A stretch of 33,936 nucleotides of DNA, taken from Christensenellaceae bacterium. GTDB lineage: Bacteria; Bacillota; Clostridia; Christensenellales; Aristaeellaceae. Position 1 is the first letter of the stretch. The number at the start of each line of letters is the position of its first letter. Shown here one piece after another: positions 1 to 7,444 of this stretch. The notes beneath the pieces were generated by a model, which had not been told where the DNA came from, made no database searches, and worked only from the letters and a program-made list of their open reading frames with translations. Location: assembly GCA_020025205.1 (NCBI GenBank), contig JAHHSO010000023.1, forward strand, positions 1-33,936, written 5' to 3'. Both the position numbers and the translations under genes were made by a program.

Positions 1-102
1 TTACGCCGAACAAATTTTTATCGTGCGGGTGTCCAACTTGCACTTGCAATTTTCGTTTCATTTTCTTCAATATTGAATCATCTAAACAGATCATTTGGCT
101 GA
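1..102 (+). CDS. possible 3' end of a gene that begins before the window
   Basis: The first frame is open from base 1 to a TGA at 100-102, giving 33 residues that start LRRTNFYRAGVQLALAIF. No start codon or ribosome-binding site lies in front, so if real it is the tail of a gene that enters from the left. The stretch with basic residues followed by a hydrophobic, helix-like end would suit the last helix of a transposase or of a soluble enzyme, but I cannot assign a family. Thirty-four open codons can occur by chance. It stops 28 bases before the nucleosidase start. Confidence 0.25.
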   Translation, partial: LRRTNFYRAGVQLALAIFVSFSSILNHLNRSFG

Positions 103-129
103 CATTTTAAAACCGGAACGGAGAGAAAG

Positions 130-831
130 ATGAAGAAAATAGGTCTTTTAATTGCAGTCGAAATTGACAGCCTATTAAAATCCAATTTTGTCTATGCAAA
201 AACGGAACGCGCAGGGAAGTTTAATGTCTATCTTTATGAATTGAACGGGCAGCAGCTTGTCGCCATCCATTCAGGCTGCGGCCAAGTCAAAGCGGCAGCA
301 GCCACAGAGATTTTGATTTCTTTGTATCATGTTGATTTCATTATCAATTTTGGAATTGCAGGCGCCTTGACAGAAGAAATCGGGCTCCAGCAGGTGTGCA
401 TAATCGATCATGTGGTCGATTATGCCTTTGACACTTCGGAAGCCGACGGATGCGAAGTGGGCAGGCATTGTGAATACCCATCTGTTTACTTGAAAACTGA
501 TGATAAGCTGATAGAAAAGGTTCTGCAAATCCTCCCCGATCTTCGCAAAGTCAACTGTGCTTCAGGCTCCAAATTTGTGAGCACCCCGCAGGAGAAATCA
601 CAAATCCACAGAGATTTTAACTGCGACATTGTAGAAATGGAAGCTGCGGGAATTCTTTTAACTGCAGATATGCACGATGTGCGCGTTCTATTTATCAAAG
701 GCATTTCTGACAGCCTTCATGGAGGCAGGGAAGAATTCTTTGCGATGTTCCAAAAGTCCTCAGATGTGTGCCTTAAAATTGTGATGCAGCTGCTGGAACA
801 GGACCTTATCGAATGCTTGCAAGAAAAATAA
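130..831 (+). CDS. 5'-methylthioadenosine/S-adenosylhomocysteine nucleosidase-like protein
   Basis: A 233-residue member of the PNP/UDP (MTA/SAH nucleosidase) family. These cytosolic enzymes split the N-glycosidic bond of methylthioadenosine or S-adenosylhomocysteine, releasing adenine, and so recycle the by-products of methylation and polyamine synthesis. The sequence opens with a short beta strand and an acidic residue (IGLLIAVEIDSLL, Glu at about 11, where the family has its catalytic Glu). It has the glycine loop FGIAGAL (about 75-81), the substrate motif VEMEAAGI (about 173-180) and KGISDSL near the end, where the Asp corresponds to the catalytic Asp. Length matches the family. The start has a GGAG sequence about 9 bases upstream. 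The gene stands alone between a possible gene tail and its own terminator. The N-terminus and C-terminus differ from textbook MtnN, so a related nucleoside hydrolase or phosphorylase specificity remains possible. Confidence 0.8.
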   Translation: MKKIGLLIAVEIDSLLKSNFVYAKTERAGKFNVYLYELNGQQLVAIHSGCGQVKAAAATEILISLYHVDFIINFGIAGALTEEIGLQQVCIIDHVVDYAFDTSEADGCEVGRHCEYPSVYLKTDDKLIEKVLQILPDLRKVNCASGSKFVSTPQEKSQIHRDFNCDIVEMEAAGILLTADMHDVRVLFIKGISDSLHGGREEFFAMFQKSSDVCLKIVMQLLEQDLIECLQEK

Positions 832-843
832 CGCCTATAAAAA

Positions 844-882
844 ATGTAGTGCCCTTCAATCTGAACTGCACTGCATTTTTTT
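844..882 (+). terminator. rho-independent terminator of the nucleosidase gene
   Basis: A 9-bp stem (844-852 with 868-876, one G-U pair) encloses a 15-base loop and runs straight into seven T residues, 12 bases after the nucleosidase stop codon. Confidence 0.75.
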
Positions 883-1009
883 CATGTCCGAAACATGTTT
901 TGTTGGAAATGGTGCCTGTATATGCCTGCTTTCAAATGTTATGCGGTTCTTTTTTCGTCCGTTTTTTCATACGTTTTCTTTAGAAGAATGAAAAACGGGA
1001 GGGCTGTCC

Positions 1010-1420
1010 TTGATTGCTAAAACAGAACAAATCAGCGATATTGATCGCACCTTGGAACTGCTTAGTCCGCATGCACATGATGCCTGTGTCGTACACGTCT
1101 TTTCTGACATCGAAGAAATTCAGCGGCTTCTTGAATTTTACTCGTTCAAAACGCCTCAGCTGGCCGAACGCTTTGTAGACCGCCTATCTTCCCGATATCG
1201 ATATGAAATCTTCGCGCTGTATGGCACGGCTTTCCTCTCCAATCGTCAAAGCGACAGCAGCTATCTTCGTTTGGAGCAGCTGCTGTCCTCCCTGGTTCGG
1301 GTTGCCGTCACACGTCTTTGCTGCGAAGGGGTTTACAATCTGTCCCCCACGCAGATCGCCGCCAGCGATGGGCTTTTGTACCTCGCCTTAAAAAAAGAAA
1401 CAGAAAAAGAATATTCCTGA
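1010..1420 (+). CDS. hypothetical protein, TTG start
   Basis: A 136-residue soluble protein that I do not recognise. The start is TTG at 1010 with a strong GGGAGGG site at 997-1003, six bases upstream; this site decides the start. The sequence looks mostly helical: an N-terminal part (IDRTLELLSPHAHDACVVHVF), an amphipathic middle (IEEIQRLLEFYSF, LAERFVDRLSSRYRYE) and a segment rich in Leu and Arg (YLRLEQLLSSLVRVAVTRLCC). It has no signal peptide, membrane span or nucleotide-binding motif. Two adjacent cysteines (about 105-106) are its only notable residues. It is transcribed alone and convergent with the aminotransferase gene, separated by a palindromic terminator. A regulatory or adaptor role is possible but unsupported. 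Confidence 0.7.
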   Translation: MIAKTEQISDIDRTLELLSPHAHDACVVHVFSDIEEIQRLLEFYSFKTPQLAERFVDRLSSRYRYEIFALYGTAFLSNRQSDSSYLRLEQLLSSLVRVAVTRLCCEGVYNLSPTQIAASDGLLYLALKKETEKEYS

Positions 1421-1423
1421 CCG

Positions 1424-1451
1424 ACAGCGGGCGGCAATTGCCGCCCGCTGT
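1424..1451. terminator. perfect palindrome, bidirectional terminator candidate
   Basis: A 28-base perfect palindrome (two 14-base arms, axis between 1437 and 1438) lies between the stop codons of the hypothetical gene (plus) and the aminotransferase gene (minus). It lacks a long T tract on either side, so termination would rest on the very stable GC-rich stem. Confidence 0.6.
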
Positions 1452-1460
1452 TAACTTTCT

Positions 1461-2315
1461 TCAAAGGCAGGCCGCCCCTGCCTGCTTCATGATTTCCTGC
1501 CATCTTTCATCTCGAATGCGTGCAAACGTTTGTCCATCCTTTCCGCCTACAGGCTGGCCATCAATCTCCCTCACCCTGCAAATCGGTGCGCTGGAGCTGG
1601 AAAAGAACACCTCGTCCGCATTCATCATCTCTTCCACAGTAAAAGGTTTTTCTTCCACCTGAATCCCCAATCTGCTGCATGCTGCAATCAGATGAGCACG
1701 CGCAATCCCCGGCAGAATCAGTTCATCGCACGGCGCCGTATGCAGCACACCATCCTTCAAAATGTGAATGTTGGAATGTGCGCATTCCGTCACCCGCTCG
1801 CCGCGGTGAAAAATTGCCTCATCGCATCCCGCCTCTTCCGCCTTTTGGCTGGCCAGCACATTGGGCAGCAGATTGAGCGTTTTAACATGGCAATAGAAAA
1901 ATCGCCTGTCCTCCGCCGTGACGCATGTGTACAGCTCGTCCGGTTTTTTTAATTCGCTGGGGCGCACAAATGCCCACAAGCTCGATTCTTCTCCTGCGTT
2001 TTTATAGGGATGACCCCGCATCCCCACCCCGCGTGTCGCCTGCCAGTAAAGAAACAGAATCTCCCCTTCTACCTTTCGGACAAGCCCCCTGAGCAGCGTT
2101 TCCAGTTCTTCTTTTTCCATCCGCACCTTGATGTCCACAAGCTGCGCGCTCTGATAAAACCGCTCAATATGTTCTAATAGTTCGATCGGTTCGCCATTGA
2201 CCACGCAGGTCGCATCGTAAACACCATCCCCAAAATAGCAGGCGCGTTCGTTCATCGGCACCATCATCGTCTCAATTGGCCCTGTCTGCCCGTTATAATA
2301 CGCAATATTTTTCAT
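1461..2315 (-). CDS. dat: D-amino-acid aminotransferase (class IV PLP enzyme)
   Basis: A 284-residue fold-type IV pyridoxal-phosphate transaminase. The family moves amino groups between D-amino acids and 2-oxo acids, chiefly D-Ala plus 2-oxoglutarate to pyruvate plus D-Glu, which feeds peptidoglycan synthesis. Residues of the Bacillus D-amino-acid transaminase are present: Tyr33 in FGDGVYDAT, the R-x-H pair at 100-102 in TRGVGMRGHPY that binds the substrate carboxylate, Lys145 in VKTLNLLPNVLA as the PLP lysine, and Glu177 in RVTECAHSNI. The R-x-H pair is what separates this subgroup from branched-chain transaminases and 4-amino-4-deoxychorismate lyase. Length is typical. It starts at ATG behind a GGGGCGGG-type site. 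It is monocistronic and divergent from the glycosyltransferase gene, and nothing next to it narrows its role further. Confidence 0.85.
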   Translation of the reverse strand: MKNIAYYNGQTGPIETMMVPMNERACYFGDGVYDATCVVNGEPIELLEHIERFYQSAQLVDIKVRMEKEELETLLRGLVRKVEGEILFLYWQATRGVGMRGHPYKNAGEESSLWAFVRPSELKKPDELYTCVTAEDRRFFYCHVKTLNLLPNVLASQKAEEAGCDEAIFHRGERVTECAHSNIHILKDGVLHTAPCDELILPGIARAHLIAACSRLGIQVEEKPFTVEEMMNADEVFFSSSSAPICRVREIDGQPVGGKDGQTFARIRDERWQEIMKQAGAACL

Positions 2316-2402
2316 TTCGCCCGCCCCTTTCCATCATCCTTCAGGATATGCACGCGACTTGGCCGCCATGCCTTTATTCGTTCATTTTAAGTCGTCTCAT
2401 TC

Positions 2403-2431
2403 TTTTATCTTTGCCGCATTTATGTTATAAT
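2403..2431 (+). promoter_or_regulatory. promoter for the glycosyltransferase gene
   Basis: An extended -10 box (TGTTATAAT, with TATAAT at 2426-2431) sits 17 bases after a weak -35 (TTTTAT, 2403-2408), about 100 bases before the glycosyltransferase start. Confidence 0.55.
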
Positions 2432-2531
2432 AAGATGAATATGCAGCATTTCCTCTATTTTTCAGCAGCATTTCTGTCGGCTCCATCTAAGAGCCACTTC
2501 CATAAAGAACGGACAGGAGGCCCGACACACT

Positions 2532-3341
2532 ATGAATGACCCGCTCGTATCTATCATTGTTCCTATTTACAACTCGGCGCTCAACCTGATTCCCTGTTTG
2601 GAAAGCATCAAACGCCAGAAGTACAAAAACCTTGAAGTGCTTCTTGTCAACGACGGTTCCAACGATTCCAGTTTGGAAATCTGCCGGATGTACGCGCGCC
2701 TTGATTCGCGCATCATCATCATTGATAAGGAAAATTCCGGCGTATCCAGCACGCGCAATATAGCCATTGAGCGTGCAACTGGAAAATATCTGCAATTTGT
2801 CGATTCCGATGACTCCCTTGACCCCAATGCCACGCGTCTCTTTGTGGAGGCCGCGGAAGAAAACAACTCTGACATGGTCCTGTGCCGCTATTACTCCGTC
2901 ATGCCCAATGGCCGAACAACGGTTTTCGGTGACCTGCCGCCGGATACCAGCCTCGATAAGGGGCAGTTTGCGCGCTGCATGATGGAAGCCCCCGCCAATT
3001 TCTACTACGGTGTCATGTGGAACAAGTTCTATCGCCGGGACATCATCATGGAGCACCATATCCGCTGCAATGAAGCATTCACCTGGTCTGAGGACATGCT
3101 GTTCAACCTGGAATACATTCGCTATGCCGACCGTTTCTATTCCATCAGCACGCCTTTGTACTATTACACGAGGCAGCGCAAAAACTCCCTGTCCATGTCC
3201 GTCACCCCGACGAAAGTCCTAACGACAAAGGCTTCTCTGTTTAAGTACTATCGTCAGCTCTTCATTGATCTGGGCATTTACGATCAGTATAAGCCCAAAA
3301 TCTTTGCCTACCTGGTCGCCACTGCCAAGGACATGGGCTGA
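2532..3341 (+). CDS. family 2 glycosyltransferase, probably shortened by a frameshift at its 3' end
   Basis: A GT-A fold family 2 glycosyltransferase, 269 residues as read. Such enzymes transfer a sugar from a nucleotide donor to lipid, polysaccharide or teichoic acid acceptors at the cytoplasmic face of the membrane. Visible motifs are VSIIVPIYNSALNL at the N-terminus, VLLVNDGSNDSS (about 37-48), RNIAIERATGKYLQFVDSDD (DxD-type metal site at about 94-96) and WSEDMLFNLEYI (about 194-205, the ED catalytic-base motif). A strong AGGAGG precedes the ATG. The stop at 3339-3341 looks premature: from 3335 the -1 frame continues for 22 protein-like codons (GLIECGRLKEKDFLFF, then IHQIWK) to TAA at 3401-3403. 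That stop lies 55 bases before the terminator. Loss of one G in the GGG at 3335-3337 would explain it. The acceptor is unknown. Confidence 0.85.
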   Translation: MNDPLVSIIVPIYNSALNLIPCLESIKRQKYKNLEVLLVNDGSNDSSLEICRMYARLDSRIIIIDKENSGVSSTRNIAIERATGKYLQFVDSDDSLDPNATRLFVEAAEENNSDMVLCRYYSVMPNGRTTVFGDLPPDTSLDKGQFARCMMEAPANFYYGVMWNKFYRRDIIMEHHIRCNEAFTWSEDMLFNLEYIRYADRFYSISTPLYYYTRQRKNSLSMSVTPTKVLTTKASLFKYYRQLFIDLGIYDQYKPKIFAYLVATAKDMG

Positions 3342-3458
3342 TTGAGTGCGGCCGATTGAAAGAAAAGGACTTCCTCTTTTTCATACATCAGATATGGAAG
3401 TAATTTAAAAACACAAGATACTCTTTAATCCGGAAATGCAAGGCAATGCAAACGAAAG

Positions 3459-3502
3459 AATTCCGAGGAAGGTTCAAAACGAACCAACCGCGGAATTTTT
3501 TA
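3459..3502 (+). terminator. rho-independent terminator of the glycosyltransferase gene
   Basis: A long interrupted stem (arms AATTCCG at 3459-3465 and CGGAATT at 3491-3497, with inner GGTTC/GAACC pairing round an AAAAC loop) is followed by a T-rich run. The rest of the gene-free stretch 3342-3762 holds the likely frameshifted gene tail (to 3403), the next promoter at 3614-3641 and a small leader hairpin at about 3652-3677. Confidence 0.8.
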
Positions 3503-3613
3503 TTTGTAAAATCTCACATTCGTATTTTGAAACAGCCTTCTGAAAGTTTCAGCTGCAAGCCGAACACGGGAGGTCAAGACGGAAGAAAAACGAGAAAAAA
3601 ACAGTAAAAGTGC

Positions 3614-3641
3614 TTGCATTTTGTAGAAAAAATGATAGAAT
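3614..3641 (+). promoter_or_regulatory. promoter for the LPXTG surface protein gene
   Basis: TTGCAT (3614-3619) and TAGAAT (3636-3641) are spaced by 16 bases. The transcript would have a leader of about 115 bases containing a hairpin (ACCT..GAGG pairing with CCTC..AGGT, 3652-3677) before the ribosome-binding site at 3747-3754. Confidence 0.45.
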
Positions 3642-3762
3642 TTAAGATGTGTACCTTTGAGGGCACTGCCTCCGAGGTTACCATTTTAGGCTGATTCTCG
3701 GAGAAAATATCACGAAAACACATCTTCTTCGAGTTAGCAATAATTTGGAGGAGGTTTTTTGC

Positions 3763-6207
3763 TTGAAAAAGAAACAGGTAATCGGCGCTCTTCTTGCGAT
3801 AATCATGGTGCTTGGTGTAATTCCAAGCCCGCTGGTATGCGCAGAGAGTACGGCAGACTCTGCCATACAGACAGACTACACGCAGGCAAACACTTTTACA
3901 CAGGAAACAGATGAACCTTTCGCAGCTATTCCTGACAGCAGTGAAGTTGAGGCTGTCCAGCCAAAACTGCATGGAGCTTCCGAAAATGTGGAAACACCCA
4001 CTGCTCAAGTGGAATTGAATGCCACAATCGAAATGTCGGCAGGTAGCCAGATCAAAATCTGGGAACGCCTGAACGGCGGAAATGCCGATCCCCAAAATGT
4101 AGGAGAGTATTTTGAAGGGCAGCCTGTTGCTTATGACGGCTGGCAGCTGATGAAACTAACGGTCACGATTCCTGCACAGGAAGGGCTTGAAGTGACTGAG
4201 ATAACCCCTCGAACCAAGGGTCTTTATCCAGAGAAATCGATCCTCGTAAAGGAAAGCAGCGGCTATAAGTATACATATTATTTTAAGCGAAACAGCACTT
4301 ATGAATTTGATATTAGCTATACTTTCAACGGAGCCGCAGGAAAAGACAGTGTGGCATACACGGTCAGCGATCTTGTATACATGCCCGATGTCACCCTGCT
4401 GGGATTCTTTATTGTCGCTATGGATACCAATGAAGTTCACGGCTATATCACAAAAACGGACTTGATGGAAGGCAGATATTATTTTCAGGACGGCTCCTAC
4501 AGCACCGGCAAATTTCTTGGGCCGGGAACAGGCGGTCCGGGCTACTATTTTCCGTACGTGGAAAACCTGGAGGGGATGCAGTATGCACAGTCAATGTGTC
4601 AGATGGAATTCTATCCGGGCAGCTGGTACGGCGGAAAGAACCCATTTGATGTCAAAACGCTGGAGCCTTTGACCCGTGGATATTATCCGGAAATGACCAG
4701 GTTCAATTTCACCGGCCCATATGATAACGAGACTGCGATCAGACCAGAAGCCTACACGTCTGAAATGCTGGGTCAAATTCTCACAAAGATGCCGAATCTG
4801 GTCGATTTCAGTGCAAACCGAACCGGGTTTAAGAACTTTGAAGCCTTTGCCCAGATGAACGGAAAAATGCAGAGCATTAGCTGCAAACAGAACCAAATCA
4901 CTTCTCTGGAAGGTGTTGAAGGTCATACCGGCCTGACGCATCTGTCCCTGAACAACAATAATATCTCCGACCTCACTCCGCTGAAGAATATTCCCGCAGC
5001 ATATCAGTGGAATTTTATCCAGAATAATATTTCTGATGTGACCCCCATACAGAATGTTGAGGTCAAGCAACCGATTTATTTGGGTTTCCAAACGGTGCTT
5101 CCCGAGCCTGTGTTTGCGGAACTGAATGGAGACACCTATAAGCTGGTGCTGCCGATGCCTGTCGATATTGATGGTACAAGCACCCAAATTGGCTTTGCAA
5201 ACTGGCTTGCTCCTCAAATCGGTCACCTTGTCCCTGAGGAACAAAGAACGAAGCTTCTTGTCAAATTCAGTGACAGCAATACGAAACTTTATCCGATCAC
5301 TGAAACCGACAGTGAAGTTTATGCGGAAATTCCCAAAGCAGACGTGCCCAATGGCGGCACACCGCAGGCGTTCAACGGAACAATGATGCGTTTCTGGTTC
5401 CATAATGACAATGGAACGGATAACCGCACAAAGGGCAATTTTAATGGCAAGGTAGATTTTGCCGCAACAGCTTTTCAACCACCTGTTGCATACAGCGTAA
5501 AGTATGAATTTACTACCAATAGCAGCCAGCTTCCGCCGGAAGTCATGCAGCAGCTCCCTGCAGAACACACAGTCAACGAAGGAGAAACGGTTATGATTCC
5601 GGCTGACCTTGTTCTTCAGGATGTGAAAACTCAGAACGGCATCTGGAGCTTTGTCGGTTGGAACAAAACAAAAGCGGAAAATGTGACTGCACCTGTTGTC
5701 TTTACAGGAACTTGGAAGTTCAGCGGATTTGCAGAAACAGTCAACAAAGCGCCGATCATCAACGCCTCTGACCTCACACTGACGCAGGGAGATCAATTCG
5801 ATCCCATGGAGAAGGTGACTGCTTCTGATGCAGAGGACGGCAGCCTGACCGATCGCATTGAAGTAATTGCAAACACCGTAGATACCACTAAGGCTGGCGT
5901 GTACAAAGTCACCTACAAGGTAATGGACAAGGACGGAGCCAGTACGGTGAATACAATTAAAGTTACTGTTAAGGATAAAGCAATTGTTCCTGTTCCGAAT
6001 ACGCCGAACGAACCCACAGCTCCCGCAGAACCGGAAAAGCCTATCAATCCACCAAGCGGTTCTCCAAGCGATTCTCCAAGCGATTCTCCAAGCAGCCTGC
6101 CCCAGACCGGCGATGACAGCCACTTGACTCTATGGAGCTTGCTTTCTCTTGTGGGTGCAGCAGGCATATTCCTGATTGGAAACAAAAGAAGAAAATACTG
6201 CAAGTAA
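3763..6207 (+). CDS. LPXTG-anchored surface protein with leucine-rich repeats, SHIRT-like and DUF5011-like domains
   Basis: An 814-residue protein exported by Sec and anchored to peptidoglycan by sortase. I chose the TTG at 3763: GGAGGAGG at 3747-3754 lies 8 bases upstream, and translation then begins with KKKQ and a signal peptide (hydrophobic core ALLAIIMVLGVIPSPLVCA, cleavage near 28-30). The TTG at 3745 lies right beside that site and is unlikely. Next come an N-terminal region without clear homology, leucine-rich repeats at about 343-434 (for example HLSLNNNNISDLTPL), a SHIRT-like domain at about 578-653 (VKYEFTT, then WSFVGW and FTGTWKF), and a DUF5011/cadherin-like domain at about 666-736. 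A Pro/Ser spacer follows, with PSDSPSD repeats, then LPQTG at 779-783, a hydrophobic span and a KRRKYCK tail. The repeats suggest binding of a host or bacterial surface ligand; no ligand can be named. No sortase gene is nearby. Confidence 0.9.
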   Translation: MKKKQVIGALLAIIMVLGVIPSPLVCAESTADSAIQTDYTQANTFTQETDEPFAAIPDSSEVEAVQPKLHGASENVETPTAQVELNATIEMSAGSQIKIWERLNGGNADPQNVGEYFEGQPVAYDGWQLMKLTVTIPAQEGLEVTEITPRTKGLYPEKSILVKESSGYKYTYYFKRNSTYEFDISYTFNGAAGKDSVAYTVSDLVYMPDVTLLGFFIVAMDTNEVHGYITKTDLMEGRYYFQDGSYSTGKFLGPGTGGPGYYFPYVENLEGMQYAQSMCQMEFYPGSWYGGKNPFDVKTLEPLTRGYYPEMTRFNFTGPYDNETAIRPEAYTSEMLGQILTKMPNLVDFSANRTGFKNFEAFAQMNGKMQSISCKQNQITSLEGVEGHTGLTHLSLNNNNISDLTPLKNIPAAYQWNFIQNNISDVTPIQNVEVKQPIYLGFQTVLPEPVFAELNGDTYKLVLPMPVDIDGTSTQIGFANWLAPQIGHLVPEEQRTKLLVKFSDSNTKLYPITETDSEVYAEIPKADVPNGGTPQAFNGTMMRFWFHNDNGTDNRTKGNFNGKVDFAATAFQPPVAYSVKYEFTTNSSQLPPEVMQQLPAEHTVNEGETVMIPADLVLQDVKTQNGIWSFVGWNKTKAENVTAPVVFTGTWKFSGFAETVNKAPIINASDLTLTQGDQFDPMEKVTASDAEDGSLTDRIEVIANTVDTTKAGVYKVTYKVMDKDGASTVNTIKVTVKDKAIVPVPNTPNEPTAPAEPEKPINPPSGSPSDSPSDSPSSLPQTGDDSHLTLWSLLSLVGAAGIFLIGNKRRKYCK

Positions 6208-6262
6208 ACCACACAACTTAAGCTGAGATCATTTGATTAAGCGAAAGTCAACACAGAAGGAT

Positions 6263-6395
6263 CTGTACAAAAACCCATTTTTCTGAAAATGCATAAAAGT
6301 AATTCCAGCAGGAAATCAGGGCATGTCCTTGGTTCCTGCTGGAATTTTTAACTTTTATGCGTCCTGAATTTTTGAGAAGCAGACTTTTTGTACAG
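6263..6395. repeat. imperfect palindromic repeat, copy A (about 133 bp)
   Basis: The ends are perfect 11-base inverted repeats (CTGTACAAAAA at 6263-6273, its complement at 6385-6395). A central long stem pairs 6291-6314 with 6333-6360 around a loop of about 18 bases. The sequence is clearly homologous to 14578-14711. It fills the convergent gap between the surface protein gene (plus) and oppF (minus), and as RNA it could fold from either strand, so it may also end transcription. No target-site duplication is obvious. It resembles a non-autonomous MITE-like or REP-like element; no transposase is in the window. Confidence 0.75.
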
Positions 6396-6484
6396 CCCAT
6401 TTTTACGCTAAAGCCTCCATGCAAAACAGGAAGCGAAATTGCCTTCCTGTTTTCCATTTTCTACAGCCAAGCAGCGGATTCTGT

Positions 6485-7444
6485 TTAATCCACCAAGTGG
6501 CAGGCCACAAAATGCCCCGGCTTTACTTCCTTCAGCTCCGGCGCACACTGTCGGCACTTCTCGCAGGCCACCGGGCAGCGGCTGGAAAATGCACATCCAT
6601 GCGGCTTGTTGATCGGACTGGGCACATCTCCATCAATAATCTGGCGCTGCTTCTTCGCCTCCTGCTGCGGATCAGGGATCGGCACAGCAGACAAAAGCGC
6701 CTTAGAGTATGGATGCAGGGTATTGGTATACAGTTCATCGCTGGAAGCCAGTTCCACGACACTGCCCAGATACATGACGGCAATGCGGTCAGAAATATAG
6801 CGAACGATGTTCAGGTCATGCGCGATAAACAGATACGTCAATCCCATACGCTTCTGCAAATCGTGCAGAAGGTTGATGACCTGCGCCTGAATGGAAACAT
6901 CCAGCGCGGAAATCGGCTCATCGCAGACGATGAACTCCGGTTCTATCGCAAGCGCACGGGCAATGCCGATACGCTGGCGCTGGCCGCCGGAAAACTCGTG
7001 CGGAAAGCGATTGGCATGTTCACGGTTGAGACCAACGATGTCCAGCAGTTCTGCCACTCGCTCCTGACGTTTTTTCGCGTCATAAAGGTTGTGAATTGCC
7101 ATGCCTTCTTCAATGATGGAGCCAACCGTCATGCGCGGGTCAAGCGATGCGTAGGGGTCCTGAAACACGATTTGCGCTTTTTTGGCAAATGCAAAACGTT
7201 CCTTTTTATTAGACAGATCGATTTCTTTCCCATCATAAATCAGCCTGCCCTTTGTCGGGCGATAGATCCCCATGAGGGTGCGCCCCAAGGTGGATTTGCC
7301 GCAGCCGGATTCGCCGACAAGCCCCAGCGTCTCACCGCGGTGGATAGAGAGGTTCACATCCTCCACAGCGTGCAGCATACGGCCGCCGCCGATTTTAAAA
7401 TACTTGCAGATGTGGTCTGCTCGAACCAGCACTTCATCTGTCAT
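6485..7444 (-). CDS. oppF: oligopeptide ABC transporter ATP-binding protein OppF
   Basis: A 319-residue ABC ATPase that powers peptide import at the inner face of the membrane together with OppD. It shows Walker A GESGCGKSTLGR (about 42-53), a Q-loop in IVFQDPYASLDPRMT, the signature FSGGQRQRIGIARAL, Walker B FIVCDEPISALDVS, and the switch His in IAHDL. After residue 230 comes the oligopeptide-transporter C-terminal domain with cysteines in the CAFSSRCPVACEKC pattern (about 281-294), typical of OppD/F/DppD/F. Its ATG at 7442-7444 overlaps the oppD stop codon (ATGA), so the two are translationally coupled. It is the last gene of oppABCDF. The substrate could equally be dipeptides; family membership is sure, exact specificity is not. 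Confidence 0.93.
   Translation of the reverse strand: MTDEVLVRADHICKYFKIGGGRMLHAVEDVNLSIHRGETLGLVGESGCGKSTLGRTLMGIYRPTKGRLIYDGKEIDLSNKKERFAFAKKAQIVFQDPYASLDPRMTVGSIIEEGMAIHNLYDAKKRQERVAELLDIVGLNREHANRFPHEFSGGQRQRIGIARALAIEPEFIVCDEPISALDVSIQAQVINLLHDLQKRMGLTYLFIAHDLNIVRYISDRIAVMYLGSVVELASSDELYTNTLHPYSKALLSAVPIPDPQQEAKKQRQIIDGDVPSPINKPHGCAFSSRCPVACEKCRQCAPELKEVKPGHFVACHLVD

Noticed and set aside
4591..6123. Open frame of 510 codons antisense to the LPXTG protein gene
   Set aside because: Shadow frame with implausible composition (Cys, Arg, His rich). The plus-strand protein has signal peptide, domains and anchor.
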